Below are positions 56,138-64,000 of a stretch of 64,000 bases of DNA, in pieces. The stretch spans positions 1 to 64,000 of the forward strand of contig NZ_AUNB01000095.1 of the NCBI RefSeq assembly GCF_000714545.1. Reading direction: 5' to 3'. How positions within the stretch are numbered: the stretch's first letter is position 1; each line of letters begins with the position of its first letter. This DNA is from Thioclava indica (lineage in GTDB: Bacteria; Pseudomonadota; Alphaproteobacteria; Rhodobacterales; Rhodobacteraceae). Below the pieces are notes generated by a model, which was given only the letters and a program-made list of their open reading frames with translations, was not told the origin of the DNA and searched no databases. A program made the translations under genes and the position numbers.

Positions 56138-57127
56138 TTGAAACCGCTTGAAGATCTCTTGGCGCGCGCGCGCTCAACGCCGCGTCATATTTTGCTGCCC
56201 GAAGGGCAGGACCCGCGCGTGGCTGAAGCCGCCGCACGTCTTGTGGCCGACGGTCTTGCCGAGGTGACCCTGATGAACGGGCCTGATCTGCCGGGTGTGC
56301 GCGGGCTGCGCCCCGGGGATGCCGAAGATCTGGACCTGCTGGCCGAGACCTGGCACGAGATGCGAAAATCCAAGGGCATGACCCTGGAGCGCGCACGCGA
56401 AGACATGCGCGATCCAATCCGGCAGGCCGCAATGCGGGTGCGCCTTGGTCATGTCGATGGCACGGTCGGTGGCGCGGTCGCGACCACGGCCGACACCGTG
56501 CGCGCGGCGTTACAAATTCTTGGACGCGCGCCCGATGCCGGCATCGTTTCAAGCTTCTTTCTGATGCTGTCATGCGAACCACATGCCCCGATCAAGGGCG
56601 GGATGATCTTTTCCGATTGTGGGCTGGTGATCGAGCCAAGTGCGACCGAGCTTGCATCGATCGCGATTTCTGCGGCGCAGTCCTGCCGCCAGTTGCTCAA
56701 CACCGAGCCGCGGGTTGCCTTGCTGTCATTTTCAACCGCAGGGTCCGCAGATCATCCCAGCCTCGCGCGCATTCGTTCTGCGCTAACCGAGATAAAAAGC
56801 CGCGCGCCGGATCTGGAGGTCGATGGCGAGTTGCAATTCGACGCGGCGCTGGATGACGCCATTCGGGCGCGTAAGGCGCCAGAGAGCCGGCTGTCGGGGC
56901 GCCCCAATGTGTTCGTGTTTCCCGACCTCGCGTCCGGCAATATCGGCTACAAGATTGCGCAACGTCTGGGCGGTCTGAACGCGATCGGCCCGATCCTTCA
57001 GGGACTGGCCTATCCCGCCAATGATTTGTCGCGCGGCTGCACTGTCGATGATATCGTCGCTGCTGCCGCCATCACTGCCGTTCAGGCCACGGGGGCCTCG
57101 GCTTCGTCGCGCCACATGGTTGCGTAA
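56138..57127 (+). CDS. pta: Phosphate acetyltransferase
   Basis: A 329-residue single-domain Pta, without the long N-terminal domain of enteric Pta. Family blocks: ILLPEGQDPRVAEAAARL, GTVGGAVATTADTVRAALQI, SSFFLMLSCEPH, VFPDLASGNIGYKIAQRLGG. It makes acetyl-CoA from acetyl phosphate. The start is TTG 56138, supported by AGGAGG eight nt upstream and the absence of a nearby ATG. xsc-pta pairing is typical of sulfonate degraders. Confidence 0.94.
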   Translation: MKPLEDLLARARSTPRHILLPEGQDPRVAEAAARLVADGLAEVTLMNGPDLPGVRGLRPGDAEDLDLLAETWHEMRKSKGMTLERAREDMRDPIRQAAMRVRLGHVDGTVGGAVATTADTVRAALQILGRAPDAGIVSSFFLMLSCEPHAPIKGGMIFSDCGLVIEPSATELASIAISAAQSCRQLLNTEPRVALLSFSTAGSADHPSLARIRSALTEIKSRAPDLEVDGELQFDAALDDAIRARKAPESRLSGRPNVFVFPDLASGNIGYKIAQRLGGLNAIGPILQGLAYPANDLSRGCTVDDIVAAAAITAVQATGASASSRHMVA

Positions 57128-57237
57128 CTATCGTCGCGCGAAGCCTGCGTGATGAGGTCTGCGCAGAAGAGGGCAGGCAATCGCCAGATCAGGCCCTCGA
57201 CTCGTTGACTATGCCCGTCACGAGACGACACAGGGTC

Positions 57238-57272
57238 GGGGAGTGCTCTGAATGAGCGCTCCCCTGTTTTTT
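57238..57272 (+). terminator. Rho-independent terminator of the isethionate-type operon
   Basis: An 11-bp stem GGGGAGTGCTC / GAGCGCTCCCC (one G-U pair), 5-nt loop and TG then six T. About 110 bp after pta. The best-formed intrinsic terminator in the window. Confidence 0.9.
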
Positions 57273-57703
57273 GATCACAAACTGTCAGAGACGGTTTGAT
57301 CCCAGCGTTCAAGTGTCTTGTCGTCGCTTTCATTCAGGTGAAGCAGGGTAAACCGGCGCCACCCCGGATGTTGCTCGATGCTACGTCGATCATGGTGACA
57401 ACACCTGCAGCCTCACAAAATGGTGTACATTCGGGGCTGCTTGCGGCCCCTGAACGGTTCGGGCCGCTTACAGTTCAAAAGATTGTGACTGTCGATTGAT
57501 TGCCGCTCGGGAGCACAGGGGTTAGTATCGCCGCAATCGTTGAGCCTTCCTTTAGCTTGCCTGCGCGCCGCCGGCTTTCGGCGATTTATCGAGCATGATC
57601 CTACCGGGGCAGCCCCCGTTGCGTGGGGTCGTGCGGTCGAATTGCGCGCAGGATGAACGCTGCTTGAACGATCGCCAATATCCTCAACAGAGAGAGACGA
57701 ACG
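57273..57703. other. Intergenic stretch between the xsc-pta operon and proX
   Basis: About 430 bp with no gene I can support. A 67-codon frame at 57296 has no ribosome-binding site and no recognisable content. The promoter of proX must lie here; a purine-rich site (AGAGAGAGA) precedes its ATG. Confidence 0.5.
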
Positions 57704-58699
57704 ATGCGCAAGACTTTACTTCTCGCCGCAGCAGGCATGACCGCGATGTTTGGCGGCTTTGTGGCCCAGACGGGCACCGCCCGCGCGGCAGAACAGTGCG
57801 GCGATGTTTCGATCGCACAGATGAACTGGGCGGCCGCAGAGGTCACCACCAATATCGCAAAGTTCCTGCTGGATCAGGGCTACGGCTGCAACACCACTCT
57901 CGTTAAATCCGACACGATCCCCGCGATCACCTCGATCGCCGAAAACGGGCGTCCTGATGTGGTCACCAATCTGTGGCTGAATTCGGCGGGCGATGCCTAT
58001 TTGAACCTTGAGAAAGAGGGCAAGATCAAGCGCGTCGCTAAAACGCTTGTTCCGGGTGGTGTCGAGGGGTGGTGGATCCCGACCTATCTCGCCAAAGAGC
58101 ACCCCGAGCTCACAACCATCGAAGGCGTGATGGCGCATCCCGAATGGGTCGGAGACCGCTTTAACAACTGCCCGGATGGCTGGGGCTGCCGCGTTGTGAG
58201 CGACAATCTGGTCAAGGCGCTGAACCTTGAAAGCTCGGGGATCAAGGTGTTCAACCACGGGTCCGGTCAGACGCTCGCATCTTCGATCGCCTCCGCCTAT
58301 GCAGACAAAAAACCGTGGTTCGGTTACTATTTCGGCCCGACCGTGATCATGGGCAATTACGATATGACGCGCGTGAAGCTGGGCGCATATGACGAGGCCA
58401 AGTTCGCCAAGCTGCAAAACAAGGACACGCCGAACCCGCAGGTTTCCGATTTTCCGGCGGCTCCCGTGTTGACCGCGCTGACGCCTGCCTTTGAAAAAGA
58501 TCATCCGGCGGAGGCCGAGTTCTTCTCGAAGATGAGCTTGAAGACCGCGACCTTGTCGGGATTGCTTGCATGGCAGGACAAGAACAAGGCATCGGCCGAA
58601 CAGACTGCGGTGTATTTCATCCAGACCTATCCGGACACCTGGAAGACCTGGCTCTCGGAAGATGCCCAGAAAAAGCTGTCCAAGCTGATCAATAAATAA
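57704..58699 (+). CDS. proX: Glycine betaine/proline-type ABC transporter substrate-binding protein
   Basis: A 331-residue periplasmic protein with a Sec signal peptide (cleaved near ARA-AE, residue 28). QMNWAAAEVTTNIAKFLLDQ and WIPTYLAKEHPEL follow the OpuAC/ProX family; several Trp residues (WLN, GWWIP, WGCR, KPWFGYYF) suit an aromatic cage for a quaternary amine. An extra disulfide-capable Cys pair lies at NCPDGWGC. Ligand: a betaine, choline or similar osmolyte. Confidence 0.88.
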   Translation: MRKTLLLAAAGMTAMFGGFVAQTGTARAAEQCGDVSIAQMNWAAAEVTTNIAKFLLDQGYGCNTTLVKSDTIPAITSIAENGRPDVVTNLWLNSAGDAYLNLEKEGKIKRVAKTLVPGGVEGWWIPTYLAKEHPELTTIEGVMAHPEWVGDRFNNCPDGWGCRVVSDNLVKALNLESSGIKVFNHGSGQTLASSIASAYADKKPWFGYYFGPTVIMGNYDMTRVKLGAYDEAKFAKLQNKDTPNPQVSDFPAAPVLTALTPAFEKDHPAEAEFFSKMSLKTATLSGLLAWQDKNKASAEQTAVYFIQTYPDTWKTWLSEDAQKKLSKLINK

Positions 58700-58727
58700 C
58701 CGGATGCGCGCCGCGTGCGCGCCCGCT

Positions 58728-58757
58728 GGATGGGGTCGTAACGGCCCCATCCTTTTT
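58728..58757 (+). terminator. Terminator-like hairpin between proX and proW
   Basis: A perfect 8-bp stem GGATGGGG / CCCCATCC, 9-nt loop and five T. It lies 28 bp after proX and would leave the binding protein in excess over the membrane parts. Confidence 0.82.
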
Positions 58758-58815
58758 CGATGAAACACCGCAATGACATATAGGCAGGCCCGCCTCGACG
58801 CGGCCTGAGGGACGA

Positions 58816-59859
58816 ATGGCAGCATACGAAAATTTCTTCAACGCAGTCGGGCTGAAAGAGTGGTGCTCGGCGGGCGACGACGGAGGTGGCGGTATGATGT
58901 CGATGGCCGACCTCATTTCGCAAACAGATGGCACCAGCAACCAGGGCCCGACGCTTTGGAACTGGCCCTTTCCCTCGCTTGATACCTTGCACAAGGCCTG
59001 TTCGGCGATCCCGCCCTCGCGCGACGTAACGCAGGGGATCGAAGACGGTTTTCTTGCGATCCGGAGCGGTTTGCGCGCAGTGGTCGATCCGCTGACCCAG
59101 CCGCTTAGCTGGGCATTGCGCGACATGCTGTGGGTGATGACCAACACGCCCTGGTGGCTTATGGTCATGGTGCTGATGCTGATCACCTGGCTGGTGACAC
59201 GGTCGTGGAAGCTGGTGGTTTTCGTGTTGCTTTCGATCGCGCTGCTCGCCTTCATTGATCACTATGATGCGGCGATGGAAACCCTGGCTATCATCTTTGT
59301 GTGCGCGTTTATATGCGTCCTTCTCGGGGTGCCGATCGGTATCGCAATGTCGCGGAGCGACCGCTTGCAGCGTATCGTGATACCGATCCTGGACATGCTG
59401 CAAACGCTGCCGCCTTTCGTGTATCTGATCCCGCTGATCTTCCTGTTTTCGGTCACCGAGCCCAAGCTTTACGGCATCGCGATCATTCTTTATGCCATCG
59501 TGCCCGTCGTTCGGCTGACCGATCTGGGTATCCGTCTTGTCGATCCCGACGTGATCGAGGCGGCCGACGCTTTTGGCATGACCAAACGCCAGAAGCTGTT
59601 CGGCGTGCAAATTCCACTCGCGCTGCCCAACATCATGGCCGGCGTGAACCAGACAATCATGATGAGCCTTGCGATGGTTGTAATTGCCTCGCTCGTGTCA
59701 GCCCCGGGGCTTGGCGTGCTTGTGCTGCGCGGGATCCGGACGCTGGAACTGGGGGTTGGCCTCGTTGCAGGCTTCGGGATCGTGTTGCTCGCTATCTTGC
59801 TGGATCGCGTGACCAAAGCGTCTCTGGCGCGTATCGACACCAGCAAGCGGCGGAAATGA
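58816..59859 (+). CDS. proW: Glycine betaine/proline-type ABC transporter permease
   Basis: A 347-residue permease: a long N-terminal cytoplasmic or periplasmic part of about 110 residues, then about seven membrane segments. The coupling region is DPDVIEAADAFGMTKRQKLF, as in ProW. Ten bp upstream of proV. Confidence 0.92.
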   Translation: MAAYENFFNAVGLKEWCSAGDDGGGGMMSMADLISQTDGTSNQGPTLWNWPFPSLDTLHKACSAIPPSRDVTQGIEDGFLAIRSGLRAVVDPLTQPLSWALRDMLWVMTNTPWWLMVMVLMLITWLVTRSWKLVVFVLLSIALLAFIDHYDAAMETLAIIFVCAFICVLLGVPIGIAMSRSDRLQRIVIPILDMLQTLPPFVYLIPLIFLFSVTEPKLYGIAIILYAIVPVVRLTDLGIRLVDPDVIEAADAFGMTKRQKLFGVQIPLALPNIMAGVNQTIMMSLAMVVIASLVSAPGLGVLVLRGIRTLELGVGLVAGFGIVLLAILLDRVTKASLARIDTSKRRK

Positions 59860-59869
59860 GGACACCAGA

Positions 59870-60916
59870 ATGAACAAGACAATCAAGGTATCCATCCGCA
59901 ATCTCTACAAGATCTTTGGCGATGATCCACTGGCCGCTCTGGAAGACGTCAAGGCAGGTATGGGAAAGGCCGAACTGCTTGAAACCCGCAATCACGTGCT
60001 TGGGCTGAACAACATCAATGTTGACATGGCAGAGGGCGAAATCACCGTCATCATGGGGCTTTCCGGCTCTGGGAAATCGACATTGATCCGTCACCTGAAC
60101 CGGTTGATCGAACCGACTGCGGGCGAGGTGATCGTGAACGGCGTGAACATCCTCGAATACAACGAGGAGCAACTCCGCAAGATGCGCCGCGAGAATATGT
60201 CGATGGTGTTCCAGAAGTTTGCCCTTTTGCCGCACAGAAGCGTCGCCGAGAACACGGCGATGGCACTGGCAACGCGTGGCATTCCGGCGTCGCAATATAC
60301 CTCCGAGGCTGAAAAGTGGCTCGAGCGTGTGGGCCTTGGCGGCTATGGCGACCACCACCCGCATCAGCTTTCGGGCGGGATGCAGCAACGCGTCGGGATC
60401 GCGCGCGCCCTGGCGTCGAACTCGGATATCATGCTGATGGACGAGGCCTTTTCCGCGCTTGATCCGCTGATCCGCACCGATATGCAAAACCTGTTGCTCG
60501 AATTGCAGGCAGAGCTGCACAAGACCATCATTTTCATCACCCATGATCTCGACGAAGCGCTCAAACTGGCCGACCACCTCGTGATCCTGAATGACGGGCA
60601 GGTGATCCAACAGGGCGAGCCGCAGGACATCTTGCTGAACCCGGCCGATCCCTACATCGAGGACTTCGTCGCCGACATCAACCGCGCCCGCGTGCTGCGC
60701 GTCCGTTCGGTGATGGATCGCAATGCGATACCCGACGAAGTTTCGGGGGATATTGACGTGAACGACAACCTAGAAAGCGTCATCGCGAAATCGCAAGGGG
60801 CGCTTGAACATTGCTATCGCGTTATGTCCGACGGCAAGCCGGTGGGCAGTCTTGCAATGCCCGCAGTCATGCGCGCATTGGTGCCTGCACATGCCTCGCA
60901 CACAGGCCCGCTGTGA
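59870..60916 (+). CDS. proV: Glycine betaine/proline-type ABC transporter ATPase
   Basis: A 348-residue ATPase: an N-terminal extension typical of ProV (IRNLYKIFGDDP), Walker A GLSGSGKST, signature LSGGMQQRVG, Walker B IMLMDEAFSALD, switch THDLDEA, and a C-terminal CBS-like part from about residue 280 that in this family senses ionic strength; only one repeat looks complete. Confidence 0.93.
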   Translation: MNKTIKVSIRNLYKIFGDDPLAALEDVKAGMGKAELLETRNHVLGLNNINVDMAEGEITVIMGLSGSGKSTLIRHLNRLIEPTAGEVIVNGVNILEYNEEQLRKMRRENMSMVFQKFALLPHRSVAENTAMALATRGIPASQYTSEAEKWLERVGLGGYGDHHPHQLSGGMQQRVGIARALASNSDIMLMDEAFSALDPLIRTDMQNLLLELQAELHKTIIFITHDLDEALKLADHLVILNDGQVIQQGEPQDILLNPADPYIEDFVADINRARVLRVRSVMDRNAIPDEVSGDIDVNDNLESVIAKSQGALEHCYRVMSDGKPVGSLAMPAVMRALVPAHASHTGPL

Positions 60917-61264
60917 TCGCAAAGCGGGTTATGTCCCTTATGTAGCCTGTGCTGGCGGATGCAAAACATGATCGTCTTTCAATGCCGGATTGTCAGGTTA
61001 AGTCCCTGTGCCCGCAGCTTTGCCTGTGAGGGTTCGATCAAGCCGTCATTGCAGCGGCACAATCGATCCAACGGCAAAATGCGGCTGTTCGGGTGTGGCG
61101 ATATTTGCAAGCAGTCATCTTGTGGCGGCGGGGGCGCAACGTTTACATAAGACGGATTATCAGGCGAATTTCTTGATACAGCGCACTCATTTTGATGCCC
61201 AGAGGCAGCAGATGCGGCTAAAGACGCGTTTCTTCAAGCGCGGCAAGATCTTCGGTGCGTCTCT
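60917..61264. other. Intergenic stretch after proV
   Basis: About 350 bp between convergent genes. A frame of 89 codons at 61008 lacks a ribosome-binding site and any recognised motif. No gene, RNA or repeat can be supported. Confidence 0.5.
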
Positions 61265-61290
61265 GCGTCCGGCCTGATACGACCGGACGC
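61265..61290. terminator. Terminator-like hairpin after the acyl-CoA synthetase gene
   Basis: A perfect 8-bp stem GCGTCCGG / CCGGACGC with a 10-nt loop, 13 bp downstream of the minus-strand stop. There is no T tract on either side. Confidence 0.6.
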
Positions 61291-61303
61291 GGATATGTTC
61301 TGC

Positions 61304-63031
61304 TCAGGCGGTCTGTTCGACCTCCAGGCCCAGTTCCTCGATCATCGCATCGCGCATGACAAATTTCTGCGGCTTGCCCGACACCGTCATGGGCAAGTCG
61401 TCCTTGAACCGGATCACCGCGGGCACTTTGAAATGGGCGATCTGGTCGCGGCAGAACTCTTTGATGTTCTCTTCATTCAACTCCGCTCCGGCGCGCGGGA
61501 CGATCCAGGCCGCGACGATCTCTCCGTATTTGTGATCTGGAAGACCGAAGACCTGCACCTGCGAAACATCGGGATGGGTGTAAAGAAACTCTTCGATTTC
61601 ACGCGGATACACATTCTCACCGCCCCGCAGGATCATGTCTTTGACGCGCCCCGTGATGTTGCAATAGCCCTCGGCGTCGATCCGGGCGAGATCACCGGTA
61701 TGCATCCAGCCCTCGCCATCAAGGGCCTCATCGGTGCGCTCGGATTCGCCCCAATAGCCGCACATCACCGAATAGCCGCGCGTCAGCAACTGCCCCTGCT
61801 CGCCGACATTGGCGAGAGAGCCGTCCTCGCGCACGATCTTCACCTCCAGATGCGGCTGAACCTGACCGACCGATGTGACCCGCTTTTCCAAGGGCGTATC
61901 GGTGGCGGATTGAAACGAGACCGGGCTCGTTTCCGTCATGCCATAGGCGATCGTCACTTCGGACATATGCATCTTGGATTGCACCTGTTTCATCACCTCG
62001 ATCGGGCAAGGCGCGCCCGCCATGATACCGGTGCGCAAAGACGCAAGGTCGTGTTGCGCAAAGCCCGGATGTTCAAGCATCGCCACAAACATGGTGGGCA
62101 CGCCGTAAAGCGCGGTGCAGCGCTCGGCGGCAACACTTGTCAGCGTGGCGTCGGCGTCAAACCCTGCGTCAGGCACGACGATAGTCGCCCCCTTGGTTAC
62201 GCAGCCCAGCGTGCCCATCACCATTCCGAAACAATGGTAAAACGGCACCGGAATGCAGACGCGGTCAAGCTCGCTCGCCTTCATCGAATTGGTCACGAAA
62301 TGCGCGTTGTTGATGATGTTGCGATGTGTCAGCGTCGCGCCTTTGGGCGCTCCCGTCGTGCCGGATGTAAACTGGATGTTGATCGGTTCGTTGCAATCAA
62401 GCCGCTCGGTGATGGCATCAAGGTCGCTTCGGTCATAGCCCTCGCCCATCGCCTCGATATCGCCAAAGCGGAAGCATCCGGGATGGTGCGCCTCACCCAG
62501 AACAATCACGTCACGCAGATCGGGCAGTTTGCGGCATTCAAGCTGGCCGGGTTGCGAGCGCGAAAGTTCCGGCGCAAGCCCGTTCACCATCGCGACATAG
62601 TCCGAGCTTTTGAACGTCTCAGCCAGCACCAGCGCGCGACATCCCGTCTTTCTGAGGGCGAAGTCCAACTCGTGCAGGCGATAGGCCGGATTGATATTGA
62701 CGAGGATCACCCCGATCCGGGCCGTTGCAAGTTGGGTCAGCATCCATTCCGAGCGGTTGGGCGCCCAAATTCCAAGCCGGTCGCCATGTCCCAGACCAAG
62801 CCGCAAAAACCCCGCGGCGAGCCGGTCAATGCGCGCCGAAAACTCGCTCCAGGTCCATCTGACGCCCTCGGAGACACACACCACCGCTTCGCGCTCGGGC
62901 CAGCGGTTTGCCGTGCGCAGCAGCACCGCCGGAATGGTGTCTTCGATCAGCGGCGTATCGATCGGCCCTGCAACATGGGCAAAGCCGCGGTGCGGGATAA
63001 CGCCAAGGTCTGCGTTTTCAGTCCTATTCAT
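61304..63031 (-). CDS. AMP-dependent acyl-CoA synthetase
   Basis: A 575-residue enzyme of the ANL superfamily that joins a carboxylate to CoA through an acyl-adenylate. The P-loop motif is FTSGTTGAPKGATLTH; A-motifs include YGMTETSP, GWMHTGDLARID and GRVKDMILRGGENVYPREIE, and the catalytic Lys is in SGKPQKF. It resembles medium/long-chain or methylmercaptopropionate-type ligases, but the acid is not readable. ATG 63031 with GAGGAGG 11 nt upstream is preferred over 63058. A TetR-type palindrome lies in its promoter. Confidence 0.92.
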   Translation of the reverse strand: MNRTENADLGVIPHRGFAHVAGPIDTPLIEDTIPAVLLRTANRWPEREAVVCVSEGVRWTWSEFSARIDRLAAGFLRLGLGHGDRLGIWAPNRSEWMLTQLATARIGVILVNINPAYRLHELDFALRKTGCRALVLAETFKSSDYVAMVNGLAPELSRSQPGQLECRKLPDLRDVIVLGEAHHPGCFRFGDIEAMGEGYDRSDLDAITERLDCNEPINIQFTSGTTGAPKGATLTHRNIINNAHFVTNSMKASELDRVCIPVPFYHCFGMVMGTLGCVTKGATIVVPDAGFDADATLTSVAAERCTALYGVPTMFVAMLEHPGFAQHDLASLRTGIMAGAPCPIEVMKQVQSKMHMSEVTIAYGMTETSPVSFQSATDTPLEKRVTSVGQVQPHLEVKIVREDGSLANVGEQGQLLTRGYSVMCGYWGESERTDEALDGEGWMHTGDLARIDAEGYCNITGRVKDMILRGGENVYPREIEEFLYTHPDVSQVQVFGLPDHKYGEIVAAWIVPRAGAELNEENIKEFCRDQIAHFKVPAVIRFKDDLPMTVSGKPQKFVMRDAMIEELGLEVEQTA

Positions 63032-63105
63032 CTGCAATATATCCTCCTCTAACCCCATCGTCAGCTCGATGAACTAACGACCCTCCAAGGGCTGCTCACA
63101 TTAAA

Positions 63106-63119
63106 TGAACGATGGTTCA
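63106..63119. promoter_or_regulatory. Palindrome in the acyl-CoA synthetase promoter
   Basis: TGAAC-GATG-GTTCA, a perfect inverted repeat about 75 bp upstream of the acyl-CoA synthetase start. Size and symmetry suit a TetR-family regulator of fatty or branched acid catabolism; none is encoded in the window. Confidence 0.4.
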
Positions 63120-63471
63120 ATTCTTGCAAGACTCTGGTGATGAGACAAGGATTTCATCGCGCGGTCGCGAAAGCGTGTTCATGCCGGTACGGGCGCGCCG
63201 AGACAATCGCACGCGACGGCGTTCCTGCAAGGCGGGTGGTTTTAAGAAAACCACTGTCAGGTAACAGACCACCGTTTCACAAAGCGGATCACCGCCCCGA
63301 TGAGGCGCACCTCCGCGTCCTCAGCTCGGGCGACTCCGACATCAGAAAAGTTTGCGACAGAACCCTTCGCCAGTCAGGTATTAAATGCACCGCCTGAAGT
63401 CCGTCTCGGAGAGCGCGTGTCCGAGTGACCGTCGGTCTGTTAACAAGGCCTTACAACGCCATCGCGCCCCT
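63120..63471. other. Intergenic stretch with a long palindrome
   Basis: About 350 bp without a supportable gene. It contains a perfect inverted repeat GTGGTTTT-AAG-AAAACCAC at 63236-63254, which may be a terminator stem or an operator. Confidence 0.45.
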
Positions 63472-64000
63472 TTAAACCCCGTAGGGCACCCAGATGTTTT
63501 TCACCTGCGTGGCGCGTTCAAGGAACAAGCGCCCCTGCCCGCCCCGACCGGCCCAGTCGCGCGCGTCATCAGCTTCGGTCCAGCTTTGCTTGAGGTTTCC
63601 CGCGCTTTGCGTTTCTACCATCTTGCAACCGGAATGATCGCCGAAATACCAGATCGCATCGACGCCATCATGGGCCGCCAGCGTCTTGGCCAGCTCGTCG
63701 CGCGGGCCGGTCACGATATTGACGACGCCGCCGGGCAGATCGGAGGTGTCAAACACCTGATACAGATCGGTCGCGGCCAGCGGATGGGCCTGCGAGGGCA
63801 CCAGTACTACGCTGTTGCCCATCGCAATCGCAGGCAACACCAGCGAAATCGCCCCAAGCAGCGGCTGCGCGCTTGGCGCGACCAACCCTAGCACCCCGAT
63901 CGGCTCATTCATTGCAAGCGTCACGAATTCGCTTTTCGTGCTGTGCACAGCGCCATCAAACTTATCGGCTTGCGCGGCATACCAGAAACACCGCGTGATG
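63472..64000 (-). CDS. Aldehyde dehydrogenase-family protein, C-terminal part
   Basis: The frame is open to the window edge, so the 5' part is missing; about 175 residues are visible. RCFWYAAQADKFDG, MNEPIGVLGLVAPSAQP and LPAIAMGNSVVLVPS match the cofactor domain of aldehyde dehydrogenases, and the end reads QVKNIWVPYGV. After the cofactor part the sequence does not contain the catalytic Cys block (the residues where Glu and Cys should be are replaced and shortened). This fits the second, non-catalytic half of the double aldehyde dehydrogenase proteins found in alphaproteobacteria. Confidence 0.8.
   Translation of the reverse strand, partial: ITRCFWYAAQADKFDGAVHSTKSEFVTLAMNEPIGVLGLVAPSAQPLLGAISLVLPAIAMGNSVVLVPSQAHPLAATDLYQVFDTSDLPGGVVNIVTGPRDELAKTLAAHDGVDAIWYFGDHSGCKMVETQSAGNLKQSWTEADDARDWAGRGGQGRLFLERATQVKNIWVPYGV

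Noticed and set aside
54336-56582. A 748-codon open frame on the minus strand opposite xsc
   Set aside because: It is the mirror of a high-GC coding gene; the plus strand encodes an unmistakable Xsc and the antisense protein has no recognisable domain.
57296-57499. A possible 67-residue gene between pta and proX
   Set aside because: No ribosome-binding site, no known motif, and located right after a strong terminator.
61008-61277. A possible 89-residue gene between proV and the acyl-CoA synthetase
   Set aside because: No ribosome-binding site, unusual composition and overlap with the hairpin at 61265-61290.
61295-63052. A 585-codon open frame on the plus strand opposite the acyl-CoA synthetase
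   Set aside because: Same antisense effect; the minus strand has all ANL-superfamily motifs, and the plus frame is rich in Arg and His without motifs.

Overview
The window is GC-rich chromosomal DNA, almost certainly from an alphaproteobacterium of the Rhodobacterales (roseobacter/Paracoccus type). The evidence is the gene content: several TRAP and ABC uptake systems each with its own binding protein, sulfoacetaldehyde acetyltransferase (Xsc) with Pta, a UgpBAEC operon behind a tandem Pho box, and a thiFEGSOC cluster behind a TPP riboswitch. No rRNA, tRNA, CRISPR array or intact insertion sequence was seen.

Layout. (1) 1-8.7 kb: hexuronate catabolism (uxuB end, uxuA, kdgK) facing a GntR regulator, a TRAP transporter and two Gfo/Idh/MocA oxidoreductases. 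(2) 8.9-9.07 kb: a decayed IS6-type transposase remnant. (3) 9.08-35.5 kb: a sulfated-galactan block that I read as a carrageenan utilisation locus. It holds a secreted kappa-carrageenase-like GH16, three S1 sulfatases without signal peptides, a formylglycine-generating enzyme to activate them, a sugar ABC importer, and two oxidative branches that meet at 2-keto-3-deoxygalactonate. The D-galactose branch would be SDR, SMP-30 lactonase and galactonate dehydratase. The 3,6-anhydrogalactose branch would be aldehyde dehydrogenase and cycloisomerase. DgoK and DgoA finish both. The block also holds two GntR regulators, a ClC anion channel, a mutarotase-like protein and a sulfonate-type ABC importer with a DsrE-like protein. 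(4) 35.6-37.9 kb: a cystine-type ABC importer. (5) 38.1-43.5 kb: ugpBAEC plus an endonuclease/exonuclease/phosphatase-family enzyme. (6) 43.6-50.2 kb: thiamine biosynthesis with two divergent TPP riboswitches. (7) 50.2-57.3 kb: an isethionate-type sulfonate pathway (IclR regulator, MHS symporter, GMC dehydrogenase, Xsc, Pta). (8) 57.7-60.9 kb: a ProXWV betaine-type importer. (9) 61.3-64 kb: an acyl-CoA synthetase and the end of an aldehyde dehydrogenase-like gene that runs off the window.

How the parts fit. GH16 would cut the polymer outside the cytoplasm and the CUT1 ABC system would import sulfated oligosaccharides. The sulfatases would desulfate them in the cytoplasm, and galactose plus 3,6-anhydrogalactose would be oxidised to 2-keto-3-deoxygalactonate, then pyruvate and glyceraldehyde 3-phosphate. 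Short AT-rich motifs recur in the divergent promoters of this block and are candidate operators for its GntR regulators. The main gap is that no exo-glycosidase that would release the monosaccharides is in the window. Identifications rest on reading sequences and remembered family motifs; no database search was run.
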